A stretch of DNA of 33,410 nt from Syntrophaceae bacterium UBA4778 (GTDB lineage: Bacteria > Desulfobacterota > Syntrophia > Syntrophales > UBA4778). A program made the translations under genes and the position numbers. Below are positions 15,868-24,074 of the stretch, piece by piece. The stretch spans positions 1 to 33,410 of the forward strand of contig DHHG01000073.1 in assembly GCA_002403175.1 (NCBI GenBank), given 5' to 3'. The notes below the pieces were generated by a model. That model did not search any database. It was not told the DNA's origin and was given only the letters and a program-made list of their open reading frames with translations. The stretch's first letter is position 1. The number at the start of each line of letters is the position of its first letter.

Positions 15868-16767
15868 CTAATACCGGCATGGGATAAGATCGCCAAGTAG
15901 ATATCTCTTCAATTCGCAGATGGACGTGGTTGTTATTTTGGAAAAAGCTCTTCCGCTTTTCAGAAATTCTGTATTTCCTTCTTTTTTGTAATCCTCAGTG
16001 CAATCACCTGTGAGGCAGCCGTAATGGAACATGGAGGCGATTGCTATAGCATCAGCATTTCCTTCCTGAATAACCGATCGTACATGACCGCAGTTTCCAG
16101 CGCCCCCATGGGCAATAACCGGGATGGTAACCGCTTCTGCCACACTGCGGGTCAATTCGAGATCAAATCCGAGTCCGGTTCCCTCCTGGTCGACCGAGGT
16201 AATAACGATTTCGCCTGCGCCTAATTCTTCCACCCTTTGCGCCCAGCTCAGCACTTCGATGCCGGTGTATTCTCTTCCATTATCGGTGTAAACAAGATAG
16301 CGTCCGTCTTTCTGCTTTATAGCTTCGATACAGATGACAATGGTTGAGGACCCGAATTTTCTCGAAGCCGTTTTGATCATTCCAGGATTCTTTGTCACAG
16401 CCGTATTCAGTGCTACTTTGTCAGCGCCGGCCCGTAGAATATCACGGATATCTTCGATCGTTCGGATTCCTCCTGCAACCGTTAAGGGAATGAAAAGCTC
16501 TTTGGCGGTTTTCGATACGATATCGTGAAGGCTGTTGCGGTTATATAAACTGGCGACGACATCCACATACATCATTTCATCGGCACCGGCCTCATAATAA
16601 TAGCGGGCGAACCGCTCTGGTTTGCCTAGAACTCGCAAGCCTTCCAGATGTATTCCTTTGACGAGATTGGGGCCTTTAATGTCCAGACGCGGAATGATCC
16701 GGACGGGCGCTTGGTTTGAGAGGTCCTTTGCTTCCGGGTTAATAGATGATTTTAACGGGAGAGCCAT
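15868..16767 (-). CDS. hisF2: HisF-like ammonia-using barrel protein, probably for sugar amidation
   Basis: A 299-residue TIM barrel of the HisF family. RIIPRLDIKG carries the first catalytic Asp (D29, equivalent to D11 of HisF), VKG the phosphate-side Lys, and PLTVAGGIR and VIAHGGAGN the phosphate-binding loops. The second catalytic Asp of true HisF (D130, usually in VxxIDAK) is replaced: the sequence reads VICIEAIK, so E148. There is also an N-terminal extension of about 20 residues and a longer C-terminus. The start ATG overlaps the acetyltransferase gene by 29 bases, and GGAG precedes it. In the wbpG/pseA systems such a HisF serves as the ammonia channel. The changed residue fits a loss of the histidine reaction (inference). 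Confidence 0.88.
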   Translation of the reverse strand: MALPLKSSINPEAKDLSNQAPVRIIPRLDIKGPNLVKGIHLEGLRVLGKPERFARYYYEAGADEMMYVDVVASLYNRNSLHDIVSKTAKELFIPLTVAGGIRTIEDIRDILRAGADKVALNTAVTKNPGMIKTASRKFGSSTIVICIEAIKQKDGRYLVYTDNGREYTGIEVLSWAQRVEELGAGEIVITSVDQEGTGLGFDLELTRSVAEAVTIPVIAHGGAGNCGHVRSVIQEGNADAIAIASMFHYGCLTGDCTEDYKKEGNTEFLKSGRAFSKITTTSICELKRYLLGDLIPCRY

Positions 16768-17374
16768 ATGCTTTCACTCCTGATGGTATATCTGAAATAA
16801 TCAGCGATCCGGCGCCGATCAAAACATTGTCACCAATCTTAACGCCCTGTATGATGACCGTTCCGGTACCTATGTGGCAGCCTTCACCGATCTGAACATT
16901 TCCCGAGATAACCGTACCTGGTCCGATGTGAGTGTGTGGGCCAATTGTGCAATCATGGTCGATAATGGCTGATGTATTGATCAGACAGTTTTCATGAATG
17001 ATTGAGCCTGTATTGATAACAGCCGCTCCAATAACCTGAACTCCCATATGGATAACTGCTCGGGATGATATCACCGCATTGCTTTGGAAGACGCTCTTGA
17101 AATCATAACCCTTTTCCACATGCCTTCGATAAACGTCACAACGATTAAGAGGACGTCCTGTTGATCCGATTCCGTTTATCAGAACCACACTCTGGTTATG
17201 AAAATTGTCTATTGCACAGTCATTCCCAAGGTAGGGAATACCCATCAACTCTCTCGGGGCTAAATCCGTATAGCCGATCATATCTCCGCTACGGGCAGTC
17301 AGGATAATGTCTGCGAGGACTCTGGCGTGACCCCCGCCCCCTATCAGGATTGTCTTTTCAGCTGTAGTCGCCAT
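16739..17374 (-). CDS. legH: Sugar O/N-acetyltransferase, NeuD/PglD family (LegH-like)
   Basis: 211 residues. The N-terminal PglD_N domain begins ILIGGGGHARVLADII (9-24). The C-terminal part is a left-handed beta-helix made of hexapeptide repeats (VISGNVQIGEGCHIGTGTVI, then VKIGDNVLIGAGSLI), with HDC (INTSAIIDHDCTIG) as the conserved catalytic His region. Such enzymes acetylate the 4-amino group of bacillosamine-type nucleotide sugars: PglD in the Pgl pathway, LegH in legionaminic acid synthesis. It is the only acetyltransferase in the window, so it is the best candidate for the LegH step, although it starts a separate transcription unit. No clear ribosome binding site precedes the ATG. NeuD-type sialic acid O-acetylation is the alternative. 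Confidence 0.8.
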   Translation of the reverse strand: MATTAEKTILIGGGGHARVLADIILTARSGDMIGYTDLAPRELMGIPYLGNDCAIDNFHNQSVVLINGIGSTGRPLNRCDVYRRHVEKGYDFKSVFQSNAVISSRAVIHMGVQVIGAAVINTGSIIHENCLINTSAIIDHDCTIGPHTHIGPGTVISGNVQIGEGCHIGTGTVIIQGVKIGDNVLIGAGSLIISDIPSGVKAYGSPVKIIY

Positions 17375-17592
17375 ATATAATTACAATAGAATGAATAATT
17401 ACTTGTATGCTGAATTGCACACAGCATGCCAAAAAAGAAGATGCTGATTTTGCTAATAATTCAAAGTAAAAAGGTCATTCAGAAATTTTATTTTTATTCT
17501 GGAAGACTGTTTTTTGACAACAACAAGGCAAAAAAATGTCTTGCTTCGAATACAATAATTTACGTCCATTTTCTGGATGATAGAGATGGATG
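17375..17592 (-). promoter_or_regulatory. Intergenic region that should hold the promoter of the legH-hisF-hisH-wbpG unit
   Basis: An AT-rich gap that starts after the upstream terminator. It contains an imperfect inverted repeat ATGCTG (17407-17412) / CAGCAT (17422-17427), about 35 bases before the ATG. No convincing -35/-10 pair or sigma-28 motif was found. The promoter is inferred from the layout alone. Confidence 0.3.
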
Positions 17593-17613
17593 AAAAAATC
17601 GGGATGTATCCCG
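17593..17613 (-). terminator. Rho-independent terminator after the PIG-L deacetylase gene
   Basis: On the minus strand CGGGA-TACA-TCCCG forms a short GC-rich stem, followed by ATTTTTTC. It lies 22 bases past the stop at 17636 and ends the legB to deacetylase unit. Confidence 0.65.
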
Positions 17614-17635
17614 GACGCGGCTGCATAATATAATT

Positions 17636-18301
17636 TTATATAATCTCGCCGAGTAACATGAAAGCTTCTGCGTAGTGCAGCCCTACAGAGGAGCCGCGAA
17701 AACGGGCAAGGGCTCTCATATTTTCGAGGCTTCGGGGAAAAGGGGGCGGGCGTAGCTCGGAGTCGTAGATTTTCATGATCTCCAGTTTTCTATCGAGATG
17801 GTTTTCTATATTCGAATAAATGTTCGGCGTAAAGATTTGATCGACAAAAGGAGGTGCAATTTCAGTTTCAGAAATGCATTCGTAAATGAGAACTCTTTTC
17901 AAGAAAGGATTTCTGAAGAACTTCGTGCAGCTCATTATAGCTTTTGCGGCAATCTGGTGATCCGTATGGATATCGGAGCGGTTGACCGTATAAATAACTT
18001 GAGGCCCAATTTTCCGTATGACGTCTCCGATCTTTTTTATTAGTTCCAGCAAATCAATAGCGTGCAGATTTGCCGCGGGAAATTTTAATTCAAATCTTTT
18101 GGAGAAGGCGTATGATTTCGAGACTAGCTCTATCTGCTTTTCCCTGGATTGAATAAATTTCTTGGTGTATCCGCCTGTAGCAGTTGGCGCGGTCAGAATG
18201 AGCCAAAATATCTCATCACCCAGGTCGTGATGTTTCAGGATGGTTCCCCCACAGCCGAGTGTTTCATCATCGGGATGAACGGAAATAAAGAGCGCTTTCA
18301 T
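17636..18301 (-). CDS. PIG-L/LmbE family N-deacetylase
   Basis: A 221-residue zinc-dependent deacetylase of the PIG-L family, which removes N-acetyl groups from sugars such as GlcNAc-inositol. The metal-binding motif HPDDE is at 9-13, and the second motif, HTDHQ, follows in VNRSDIHTDHQIAAK. VSVHPDDETLGCGG-type wording is typical of the family. The ATG follows the formyltransferase stop with no gap, so the two are co-translated. With that neighbour, it may expose an amine on the nonulosonic acid or its precursor for reformylation (inference). It could instead act on another glycan sugar. Confidence 0.87.
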   Translation of the reverse strand: MKALFISVHPDDETLGCGGTILKHHDLGDEIFWLILTAPTATGGYTKKFIQSREKQIELVSKSYAFSKRFELKFPAANLHAIDLLELIKKIGDVIRKIGPQVIYTVNRSDIHTDHQIAAKAIMSCTKFFRNPFLKRVLIYECISETEIAPPFVDQIFTPNIYSNIENHLDRKLEIMKIYDSELRPPPFPRSLENMRALARFRGSSVGLHYAEAFMLLGEII

Positions 18302-19189
18302 TTATTCCAAATATCCTCCTGGTACGAAATCAATTTCAGGTTCGAAATGAGTAATAATAATACCTCGATCATAACATTTGATCACAGGCTTTCCTTCAAT
18401 GACGTCAACAACTTTCGTTGGTTCGATATCTTTTGGCAAATATGAAGTGAAAGGCGATGCTTTCCAAGCTGTTACGAACTGACCCTTATATTTGAACTCG
18501 GCTCCGGGATAAGGATGCGTCAAAGCTCGAATCAAATTAAGAATGGCTTCAGAATTCATCCGCCAATCGATTATCCCATCCGCACGGGTGCGTTTGCGCC
18601 AGTACGAAGCCAGGGTTGGATCCTGTTCCTTGAATTCAGCTCTCCCCGATACCAATCGGGGAAGAAAATTGCTGATCTGAACGGAGGCGATTTCTTTTAT
18701 TCTTTGTTGCAGGGCGAAGGCATCATCTTCCGGTGAAATTGGGAATTTCTCCTGCGAAAGGATGGGACCGGAATCGGCGCCTTCTTCCATCCGGAAGAAG
18801 GTCGAACCGCTTTCCTTTAAGCCGAGGCATAGAGCCCAAATTAAGGGATGACGGCCCCTATTGGCGGGGAGCAGGGCAGGGTGATACCCGATAATACCTA
18901 GGGGAGGGACATTCAGCAATTCTTGGCGGATCAGTTGAGAAAAGCCCCAGCAGAATATGATATCGGGGGACTTTCCCTTGATCCAGTCGATTGTTTCGGG
19001 GGCATTCACATTCTTGCAATAATGAATGGGAATCCGCCATTCGTGAGCAACTGGGGATAAATCGCAGAAGTCCGCGTTGGCTCCTGTATCGGCGGGGGTT
19101 ACGATCCCCACAACATGACCCTGATTGATTAAGGTTGCTTCCAGGGTATATCGGCTGAAATCTACGGCTCCGATGAATACGATCCTCAT
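18302..19189 (-). CDS. Sugar N-formyltransferase-like protein (methionyl-tRNA formyltransferase fold)
   Basis: 295 residues with the formyltransferase catalytic core: IIGYHPALLPANRGRHP (99-115) and MEEGADSGPILSQ (134-146). His (H103) and Asp (D139) of the N-x-H/D catalytic set are present, but the usual Asn is Gly (G101). Relatives transfer formyl from N10-formyl-tetrahydrofolate to amino sugars (for example ArnA and QdtF). The start is ATG at 19189, because GAGG lies about 10 bases upstream; an in-frame GTG at 19201 would overlap that site. The gene starts 13 bases after legG and abuts the deacetylase gene. The location argues for formylation of a sugar amine, not of initiator tRNA (inference). 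Confidence 0.83.
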   Translation of the reverse strand: MRIVFIGAVDFSRYTLEATLINQGHVVGIVTPADTGANADFCDLSPVAHEWRIPIHYCKNVNAPETIDWIKGKSPDIIFCWGFSQLIRQELLNVPPLGIIGYHPALLPANRGRHPLIWALCLGLKESGSTFFRMEEGADSGPILSQEKFPISPEDDAFALQQRIKEIASVQISNFLPRLVSGRAEFKEQDPTLASYWRKRTRADGIIDWRMNSEAILNLIRALTHPYPGAEFKYKGQFVTAWKASPFTSYLPKDIEPTKVVDVIEGKPVIKCYDRGIIITHFEPEIDFVPGGYLE

Positions 19190-19202
19190 GTACCGGAACA
19201 CC

Positions 19203-20387
19203 TCACTTTTTATAATCCATATCTAAAAAACCCTTTTTCAGGAAAGCCGATTTGTCTGTTAGATCGATATTCGAGAGAATGTCTACGATCCTTTCGGCTG
19301 CGTGACCGTCCCCGTAAGGGTTTTTGAGATTTAAAAGAGTTTTAGCGAATTCATCCGACATGGCCTCCTCGATTGCTTTCAGAATAGCGTCTTTTGAGCA
19401 GGTACAATCGATCACATTGCGCGGCTTGAATCGTTTACCTTGTCGATCACCGATATTGACAACAGGAACCCGGAAAGAGGCACTTTCGAGAATACCACTG
19501 GATGAATTTCCAATTATCAGTTTTGCGTATTTCATCGCGCTGAGATAACCTCTCTGCCCCAGATTCTTGATGAGCTTCAGTTTATCGGGGTATTTGGATA
19601 CGTAATCTTGGATCTTCTTATAGATGACCTGTCCTGCCGGATCGGCATTCGGCATTGTGATGATAACCGGCAGATTGACTTCAATGATTGAATCCAATAC
19701 TTCTTTGATCTGGTGGGTCGCGTGGGAATAGTGATCAAGCGTAACCGGATGATAGGTCATCAGCGAAACGCCATGTGAGAAATCAACCCCTGTGTATTCC
19801 GAAATTTCAGCCCTGTTCATCAGGATCATGTTGCGGATATTGTCTATACCGAGTGCGCCCACGGCAAAGACCCGGCTGGGATCCTCACCCATCTGAATCA
19901 CGCGGTCAGCATAGAGGTCCATTGAGGTGAAATGGAAGGTTGCCATCTTTGTAATGGAATGGCGGATCGGATCATCGATGAGTCCTTGAGTAATCTCGCC
20001 TCCGTGGAGATGTGCGATCGGAATTTTATGGATCACTGCTGAGATACAGGTGCTCCACAGCTCATACCTGTCGCCCAGGACGAGAACGAGATCGGGCCTT
20101 GCGCTTTCATAAAGATCCGAAAAACCGGTGATACCGGATGAAATAGCATTACAGATATCCCTTTCCGAATCTTGGGATTCCGTCATAAAGATGGTATGGT
20201 GTACATCAATCCCATCGCTTCGGATCTGATCGATTGTCATCCCGTGTGACGGGGATAAGTGCGTTCCAGTTGCAACGAGTTCTGTCCGGAAGCGTCCTGA
20301 ACGGTTTAACTCCATAATGAGGGGATAAAGCAGGCCGTAATCGGCACGACCGGTTGTGACTGCGAGTAGTTTTTTCTGTCCGGCCAT
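19203..20387 (-). CDS. legG: Hydrolysing UDP/GDP-sugar 2-epimerase (NeuC/LegG family)
   Basis: 394 residues. The family hydrolyses UDP-GlcNAc, or a UDP/GDP-2,4-diacetamido sugar, with inversion at C2, giving the ManNAc-type precursor that the NeuB-type synthase uses. TTGRADYGLLYPL at the N-terminus, LGDRYELW, IAHLHGGEITQG and GNSSSGILESASF are the NeuC/WecB signatures. AGGAG precedes the ATG by about 9 bases. It follows legI by 65 bases. The GDP-sugar enzymes encoded upstream (legX, legB, legC) make the LegG assignment more likely than NeuC. Confidence 0.92.
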   Translation of the reverse strand: MAGQKKLLAVTTGRADYGLLYPLIMELNRSGRFRTELVATGTHLSPSHGMTIDQIRSDGIDVHHTIFMTESQDSERDICNAISSGITGFSDLYESARPDLVLVLGDRYELWSTCISAVIHKIPIAHLHGGEITQGLIDDPIRHSITKMATFHFTSMDLYADRVIQMGEDPSRVFAVGALGIDNIRNMILMNRAEISEYTGVDFSHGVSLMTYHPVTLDHYSHATHQIKEVLDSIIEVNLPVIITMPNADPAGQVIYKKIQDYVSKYPDKLKLIKNLGQRGYLSAMKYAKLIIGNSSSGILESASFRVPVVNIGDRQGKRFKPRNVIDCTCSKDAILKAIEEAMSDEFAKTLLNLKNPYGDGHAAERIVDILSNIDLTDKSAFLKKGFLDMDYKK

Positions 20388-20452
20388 TATTTTTTGCTCC
20401 TGTTCGGACCCATTGCTTTTTCTCCTTGGTGTTTCAAAAAGATGAGATGCAG

Positions 20453-21499
20453 TTAAGAGAACATATTCTGCGTGAGCAATTCTCCTTCTTTCAATGCCTG
20501 TTTTATGTTCTTTCCAATTATATTTTTCATTTGATCAGCGGACAGTCCTGTCCCCGGCCGCCTCATAACCAGCATTTCCTTGGTGAGGACAGAACCCTTT
20601 TTAATATTGCACGCAGCCACGATACTCTTCCTGACCGCCCTGGCTGTATCAGCTTCCTGACGTACCGGTTTCTTGATTCCGGACCCCAGTGCGCACTCTA
20701 CTTTTCTCACCCCTTTGACCAAGGCCTCCAAATCATTCGGTTCGATGGACGCGCTGTGATCGGGTCCTTCCATTCTCCGGTCTAGGGTGAAATGTTTCTC
20801 GATAACAGCTGCTCCGAGCGCAACGGCTGCTAGTGCTATTTCGAGTCCTTCGGTATGATCGGAAAAGCCCACCGGTAATCCATATTTCTTGCGCATGGTC
20901 TCCATCACTTTCAGGTTTATAGCGGAAGGTACGGCCGGATAGTTGCTGACACAGTGCAGAAGGGCAATCCTGTCGTTGTTCTTTGAACGAATGATTTTTA
21001 CAGCAGTACTCACTTCCCATAGATCGGACATTCCGGTAGAAAGAATAATTGGTTTTCCCTTTTGCGCAATATGGGACAGAAATGGAAGATTTGTAATTTC
21101 CCCTGATGGGATTTTAAAAAGCGGAATTCCGATTTTTTCCAGTTCATCAGCGCTTTTTTCATCGAAGGGTGAGGAGAGAAAAAGGATCCCCTTGCGCCGG
21201 CAATATTCCTTCAGGATTGCATGCCGTTCGGGAGATAATTCGACCTTTTGCAACATCTCCAGTTGTGATTCTTTTATACCGGTTGTTTTTTTCTGGTATG
21301 CCGCTTTGGGCGCAAAGGCGGATGCAAGTCGTTCCGCTTTGAATGCCTGAAATTTAACAGCGTCAGCTCCGGCGCGCACTGCCTGATCCACCAGCTTTTT
21401 GGCCAGATCGAGACGGCCGTTGTGATTCACACCGGCCTCAGCAATAATGAAGGTATGTGACGGGTCTGTAATTTTAGCCCAGACGGATTTCGCTACCAT
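20453..21499 (-). CDS. legI: NeuB-type nonulosonic acid synthase (LegI)
   Basis: A 348-residue synthase that condenses phosphoenolpyruvate with a ManNAc-type or 2,4-diacetamido hexose to give a nine-carbon acid. It has an NeuB TIM barrel (FIIAEAGVNHNG near the start, then PFDEKSADELEKIG, ALLHCVSNYP, and GFSDHTEG with HFTLDR) and a C-terminal SAF domain (RKSIVAACNIKKGSVLT, ending near 348). The start is taken as ATG at 21499: GGAGG lies 9 bases before it, while an ATG three codons earlier directly abuts that site. It overlaps the SDR gene by 7 bases. Its place among leg genes favours legionaminic over sialic acid. Confidence 0.93.
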   Translation of the reverse strand: MVAKSVWAKITDPSHTFIIAEAGVNHNGRLDLAKKLVDQAVRAGADAVKFQAFKAERLASAFAPKAAYQKKTTGIKESQLEMLQKVELSPERHAILKEYCRRKGILFLSSPFDEKSADELEKIGIPLFKIPSGEITNLPFLSHIAQKGKPIILSTGMSDLWEVSTAVKIIRSKNNDRIALLHCVSNYPAVPSAINLKVMETMRKKYGLPVGFSDHTEGLEIALAAVALGAAVIEKHFTLDRRMEGPDHSASIEPNDLEALVKGVRKVECALGSGIKKPVRQEADTARAVRKSIVAACNIKKGSVLTKEMLVMRRPGTGLSADQMKNIIGKNIKQALKEGELLTQNMFS

Positions 21500-22299
21500 G
21501 CTGTCCATCCTCCATCGACGATCAGTTCCGTTCCTGTTACATAGGCAGATAGGTCGCTGGCGAGATAGGCGACAGCCCCCTTAAAGTCTTCTTCAACGGC
21601 CATTCGTCCCAGAGGTGTTTTCTGAGCATAACGGTTTTGAAAGGATTTGGGTTGGCTTCGCTGTACGCCTCCCGCTACTATTGTGTTCACGCGAACTTGA
21701 GGTGCCAGAGTTGTAGCAAGATATCTGCTGATCTGATTCAATCCTCCCTTGGAAGCTGCATATCCTGCCGGCATGACCATGTTCGTGCCGGCATAGATGC
21801 GATTATCGGGTCCGGCTACGCCGTATATCGAACTGATAAAAATAATCGATGCATGGCCGGATTGCATCAGCGCGGGTTTCGCTTCTTGAGCCATCACCAT
21901 TGCTGAAGTCAAATTCACCTGCATTGCTTTGTTCCAGGCAGGGATTGTCTGTTCTTCAAATGGTACACCCCATCCGGCGAAATTTGTTGTGCCGACGAAG
22001 GCTGCGGCATGTATCATGATATCGAGTCCATTCATCCTCGTTATCGATTCTGAAACGGCTTTTCTGGTTTTGGATTCCGAACCCAAATCCGCAGCAACAG
22101 GGGTAGCCGATCCCTTGAATCCTGCAGCATTCAAAATAGTGCAGCGTTCGGTGCAGACCTTTTTATCCAGATCAAGAATCGAAACGGTGGCGCCCAATTC
22201 CATCAATGCTTCGCAAATAGCGAGACCGATATGTCCCGCACCGCCTGTTACGAGAGCCTTGCGACCCTCCAATCCCATCAGGGCAGATAGCCTCTTCAT
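21493..22299 (-). CDS. ptmA: Short-chain dehydrogenase/reductase, PtmA-like
   Basis: A 268-residue SDR with the nucleotide-binding motif VTGGAGHIG (17-25) and the catalytic Tyr-Lys pair in YAASKGG, with Ser in IFISSIYG. In Campylobacter, PtmA belongs to the legionaminic acid set and, with PtmF, helps make the amino sugar that enters the GDP route (established for that organism; assignment here is by similarity of context). The start forms TAATG with the legF stop (1-base overlap). It lies between legF and legI, as the ptm genes do in Campylobacter. Confidence 0.85.
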   Translation of the reverse strand: MKRLSALMGLEGRKALVTGGAGHIGLAICEALMELGATVSILDLDKKVCTERCTILNAAGFKGSATPVAADLGSESKTRKAVSESITRMNGLDIMIHAAAFVGTTNFAGWGVPFEEQTIPAWNKAMQVNLTSAMVMAQEAKPALMQSGHASIIFISSIYGVAGPDNRIYAGTNMVMPAGYAASKGGLNQISRYLATTLAPQVRVNTIVAGGVQRSQPKSFQNRYAQKTPLGRMAVEEDFKGAVAYLASDLSAYVTGTELIVDGGWTAW

Positions 22300-23009
22300 T
22301 ATCCGGCCAATCCTTTCTGAATGAGAAATTCAGCAAACTTCAGGTCGAGTTCTGTGTCGATATCGACGGCCCTGATATCCGGTACAATGATTGTTTTTAC
22401 CTGCCCTTCGAAAATTCCGTGTGCCTTTAAAACATAATCACAATGAGCAGCATAAAGCACAGTGGTGATATCGTATACTTTTGGAGCATCCTGACGCCTG
22501 GAAAATTTGTGCTCTCTGGTTTTGGCCAGCCTTGCCAATCCATCTTCGCCAAGTTCGATCATATTGAAATAGGGATTCCTCCCCGATTCGGTTACGGAGA
22601 TGATAATATCCGCACCTCCCTTATGCAGTTGTTCGATACCGGCAATAATATCGGTTCCGGAGCGGAAGGGCGACGTCGGCGGAAGAACGATCAGGTAATC
22701 AGAATGAAAACCGATTTTTCTCATTTCAGTTACTGCATGCTGCCAGACAGCCCATTCCGGAGAGTGATCTGCTGCAAGTTTTGCCGGACGCATAAAAGGA
22801 ACCTCGGCCCCGAAAGATTCAGAAACAGAAGCAATCTCGTCATCATCTGTCGAAACAATTAACCTGTCAATAAAAGGACAATCCCTGCCGGCTTCGATGC
22901 TCCATGCGACCAGGGGCTTCCCTCCTAATTGCTTTAGATTCTTTTTCAGGATCCCTTTCGACCCTCCTCTGGCGCAAACCAGTCCCAGAATTTTTTTTCC
23001 GCCTAACAT
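22299..23009 (-). CDS. legF: CMP-nonulosonic acid synthetase (LegF/NeuA family)
   Basis: A 236-residue cytidylyltransferase that activates the nine-carbon acid with CTP. VCARGGSKGILKKN (11-24) is the CTP-binding signature, LPPTSPFR a second conserved block, and DIDTELDLKFAE, near the C-terminus, the acidic metal-binding end. The ATG is preceded by GAGG, which overlaps the ptmF stop codon region. It shares one base with the ptmA start. Legionaminate is preferred over sialic acid only because of the neighbours; the sequence itself does not separate them. Confidence 0.92.
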   Translation of the reverse strand: MLGGKKILGLVCARGGSKGILKKNLKQLGGKPLVAWSIEAGRDCPFIDRLIVSTDDDEIASVSESFGAEVPFMRPAKLAADHSPEWAVWQHAVTEMRKIGFHSDYLIVLPPTSPFRSGTDIIAGIEQLHKGGADIIISVTESGRNPYFNMIELGEDGLARLAKTREHKFSRRQDAPKVYDITTVLYAAHCDYVLKAHGIFEGQVKTIIVPDIRAVDIDTELDLKFAEFLIQKGLAG

Positions 23010-23016
23010 TCAAACC

Positions 23017-24060
23017 TCAGATTCCTATTTTATTTTTAAATTCAAGTAAGGGCTTCAAAACCGAAAGATGTTCTTCGATTGAGTTCATCGGTTCAGTGCC
23101 ATTCTCGATGCAATCAAAAAAATATTTAAGTTCTTCAATATAGGTGAAATCCCGGTCGATTGCGTCGAGCTTGAATGTCCCTTTGCTGCTATCGGCAATA
23201 GAGGTCAGTGTTCTGGCCAGCAGATCGGCCTCCAGACAAAGTCCGCCACCCTGAATCTCGATTTTTCTTTGAGGGATTTTTCCAACATAGTCCAAATGAA
23301 TGTGGGATTTAAATCCGTTGGTGTGTGTCAACACCATGTCTGCGAAATCTTCTGTCTCGATATTTAAATTGCTGATTTTGCCCGCCGTACCTTCAATCTT
23401 ATCGATTTTGCCGAAAAGCCATGAGCAGTAATCGGGTTCATGGATCAGATCGAGAATGACACCTCCGCCAAGATCCTTTCTGGCACTGTATGAGTTTCTG
23501 TAATCCTGCTCCGGACGCCATTGCGGAAGATAAGAGGAACAGATTACGCACGCATGGGACCAGCGTTCGGGAGAGATCATGTTCTTTAAATGCGTTATGA
23601 TAGGATCAAACCGGAGGTTGCACCCGACATAGGTTACGATTTTTTTTTGGCGGATTATGTCGAGCAGAATATCCGTATTTGCGAGGGAATTGCTCAAGGG
23701 CTTCTCAATGAATAGATGCATCCCTCTGGAAGCGCATTCAATAGCGAATTCCACATGGCAGGATGTAGGATTTGTAATAAAGGCGATATCGGGGGAAAAT
23801 TCTTCCAGTTCTCGATTGTCAAATATCTCCGGAATACCCAGCTTGTTCGTCATTCCCCGGTGCGAACGGAAAGCTATGACTTCATAACCGAAATGGGTTT
23901 GAATCAATCTAGCCAATCGTGAACCGATGGAACCAAGCCCGTAGATAACGATCGTATGTCTCTTATCAGTTCTCAAATGCATTCGGTCTGCCATAATAGA
24001 TGAGCGATGTTTCGATACCCGAGCGTTGTTGTGGTTCGATTTTAAACAATCTTCTGTAAG
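23017..24060 (-). CDS. ptmF: Gfo/Idh/MocA-family oxidoreductase, PtmF-like
   Basis: 347 residues from ATG at 24060. The NAD(P)-binding Rossmann motif is VIYGLGSIGSRLARL, FIEKPLSNS carries the conserved Glu-Lys-Pro motif, and GGGVILDLIHEPDY supplies the catalytic His region. GGAG lies 5 bases before this ATG, just after the legX stop. A later ATG at 23994 has no binding site, and frames further upstream run into legX. In Campylobacter, PtmF with PtmA acts early in the route to GDP-GlcN (from the published ptm/leg pathway). About 40 residues precede the Rossmann fold, so the true start is not certain. Confidence 0.82.
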   Translation of the reverse strand, partial: LTEDCLKSNHNNARVSKHRSSIMADRMHLRTDKRHTIVIYGLGSIGSRLARLIQTHFGYEVIAFRSHRGMTNKLGIPEIFDNRELEEFSPDIAFITNPTSCHVEFAIECASRGMHLFIEKPLSNSLANTDILLDIIRQKKIVTYVGCNLRFDPIITHLKNMISPERWSHACVICSSYLPQWRPEQDYRNSYSARKDLGGGVILDLIHEPDYCSWLFGKIDKIEGTAGKISNLNIETEDFADMVLTHTNGFKSHIHLDYVGKIPQRKIEIQGGGLCLEADLLARTLTSIADSSKGTFKLDAIDRDFTYIEELKYFFDCIENGTEPMNSIEEHLSVLKPLLEFKNKIGI

Positions 24061-24074
24061 CATATCGGCTCCGG

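Noticed and set aside
15180..16767. hisH and hisF as part of a histidine biosynthesis operon
   Set aside because: No other his gene is near, the HisF lacks the second catalytic Asp, and the next gene is the WbpG-type amidotransferase.
19203..23009. NeuC, NeuB and NeuA for true sialic acid (Neu5Ac)
   Set aside because: Families alone would allow this, but the LegB, LegC and CBS-type LegX neighbours fit the legionaminic route better.
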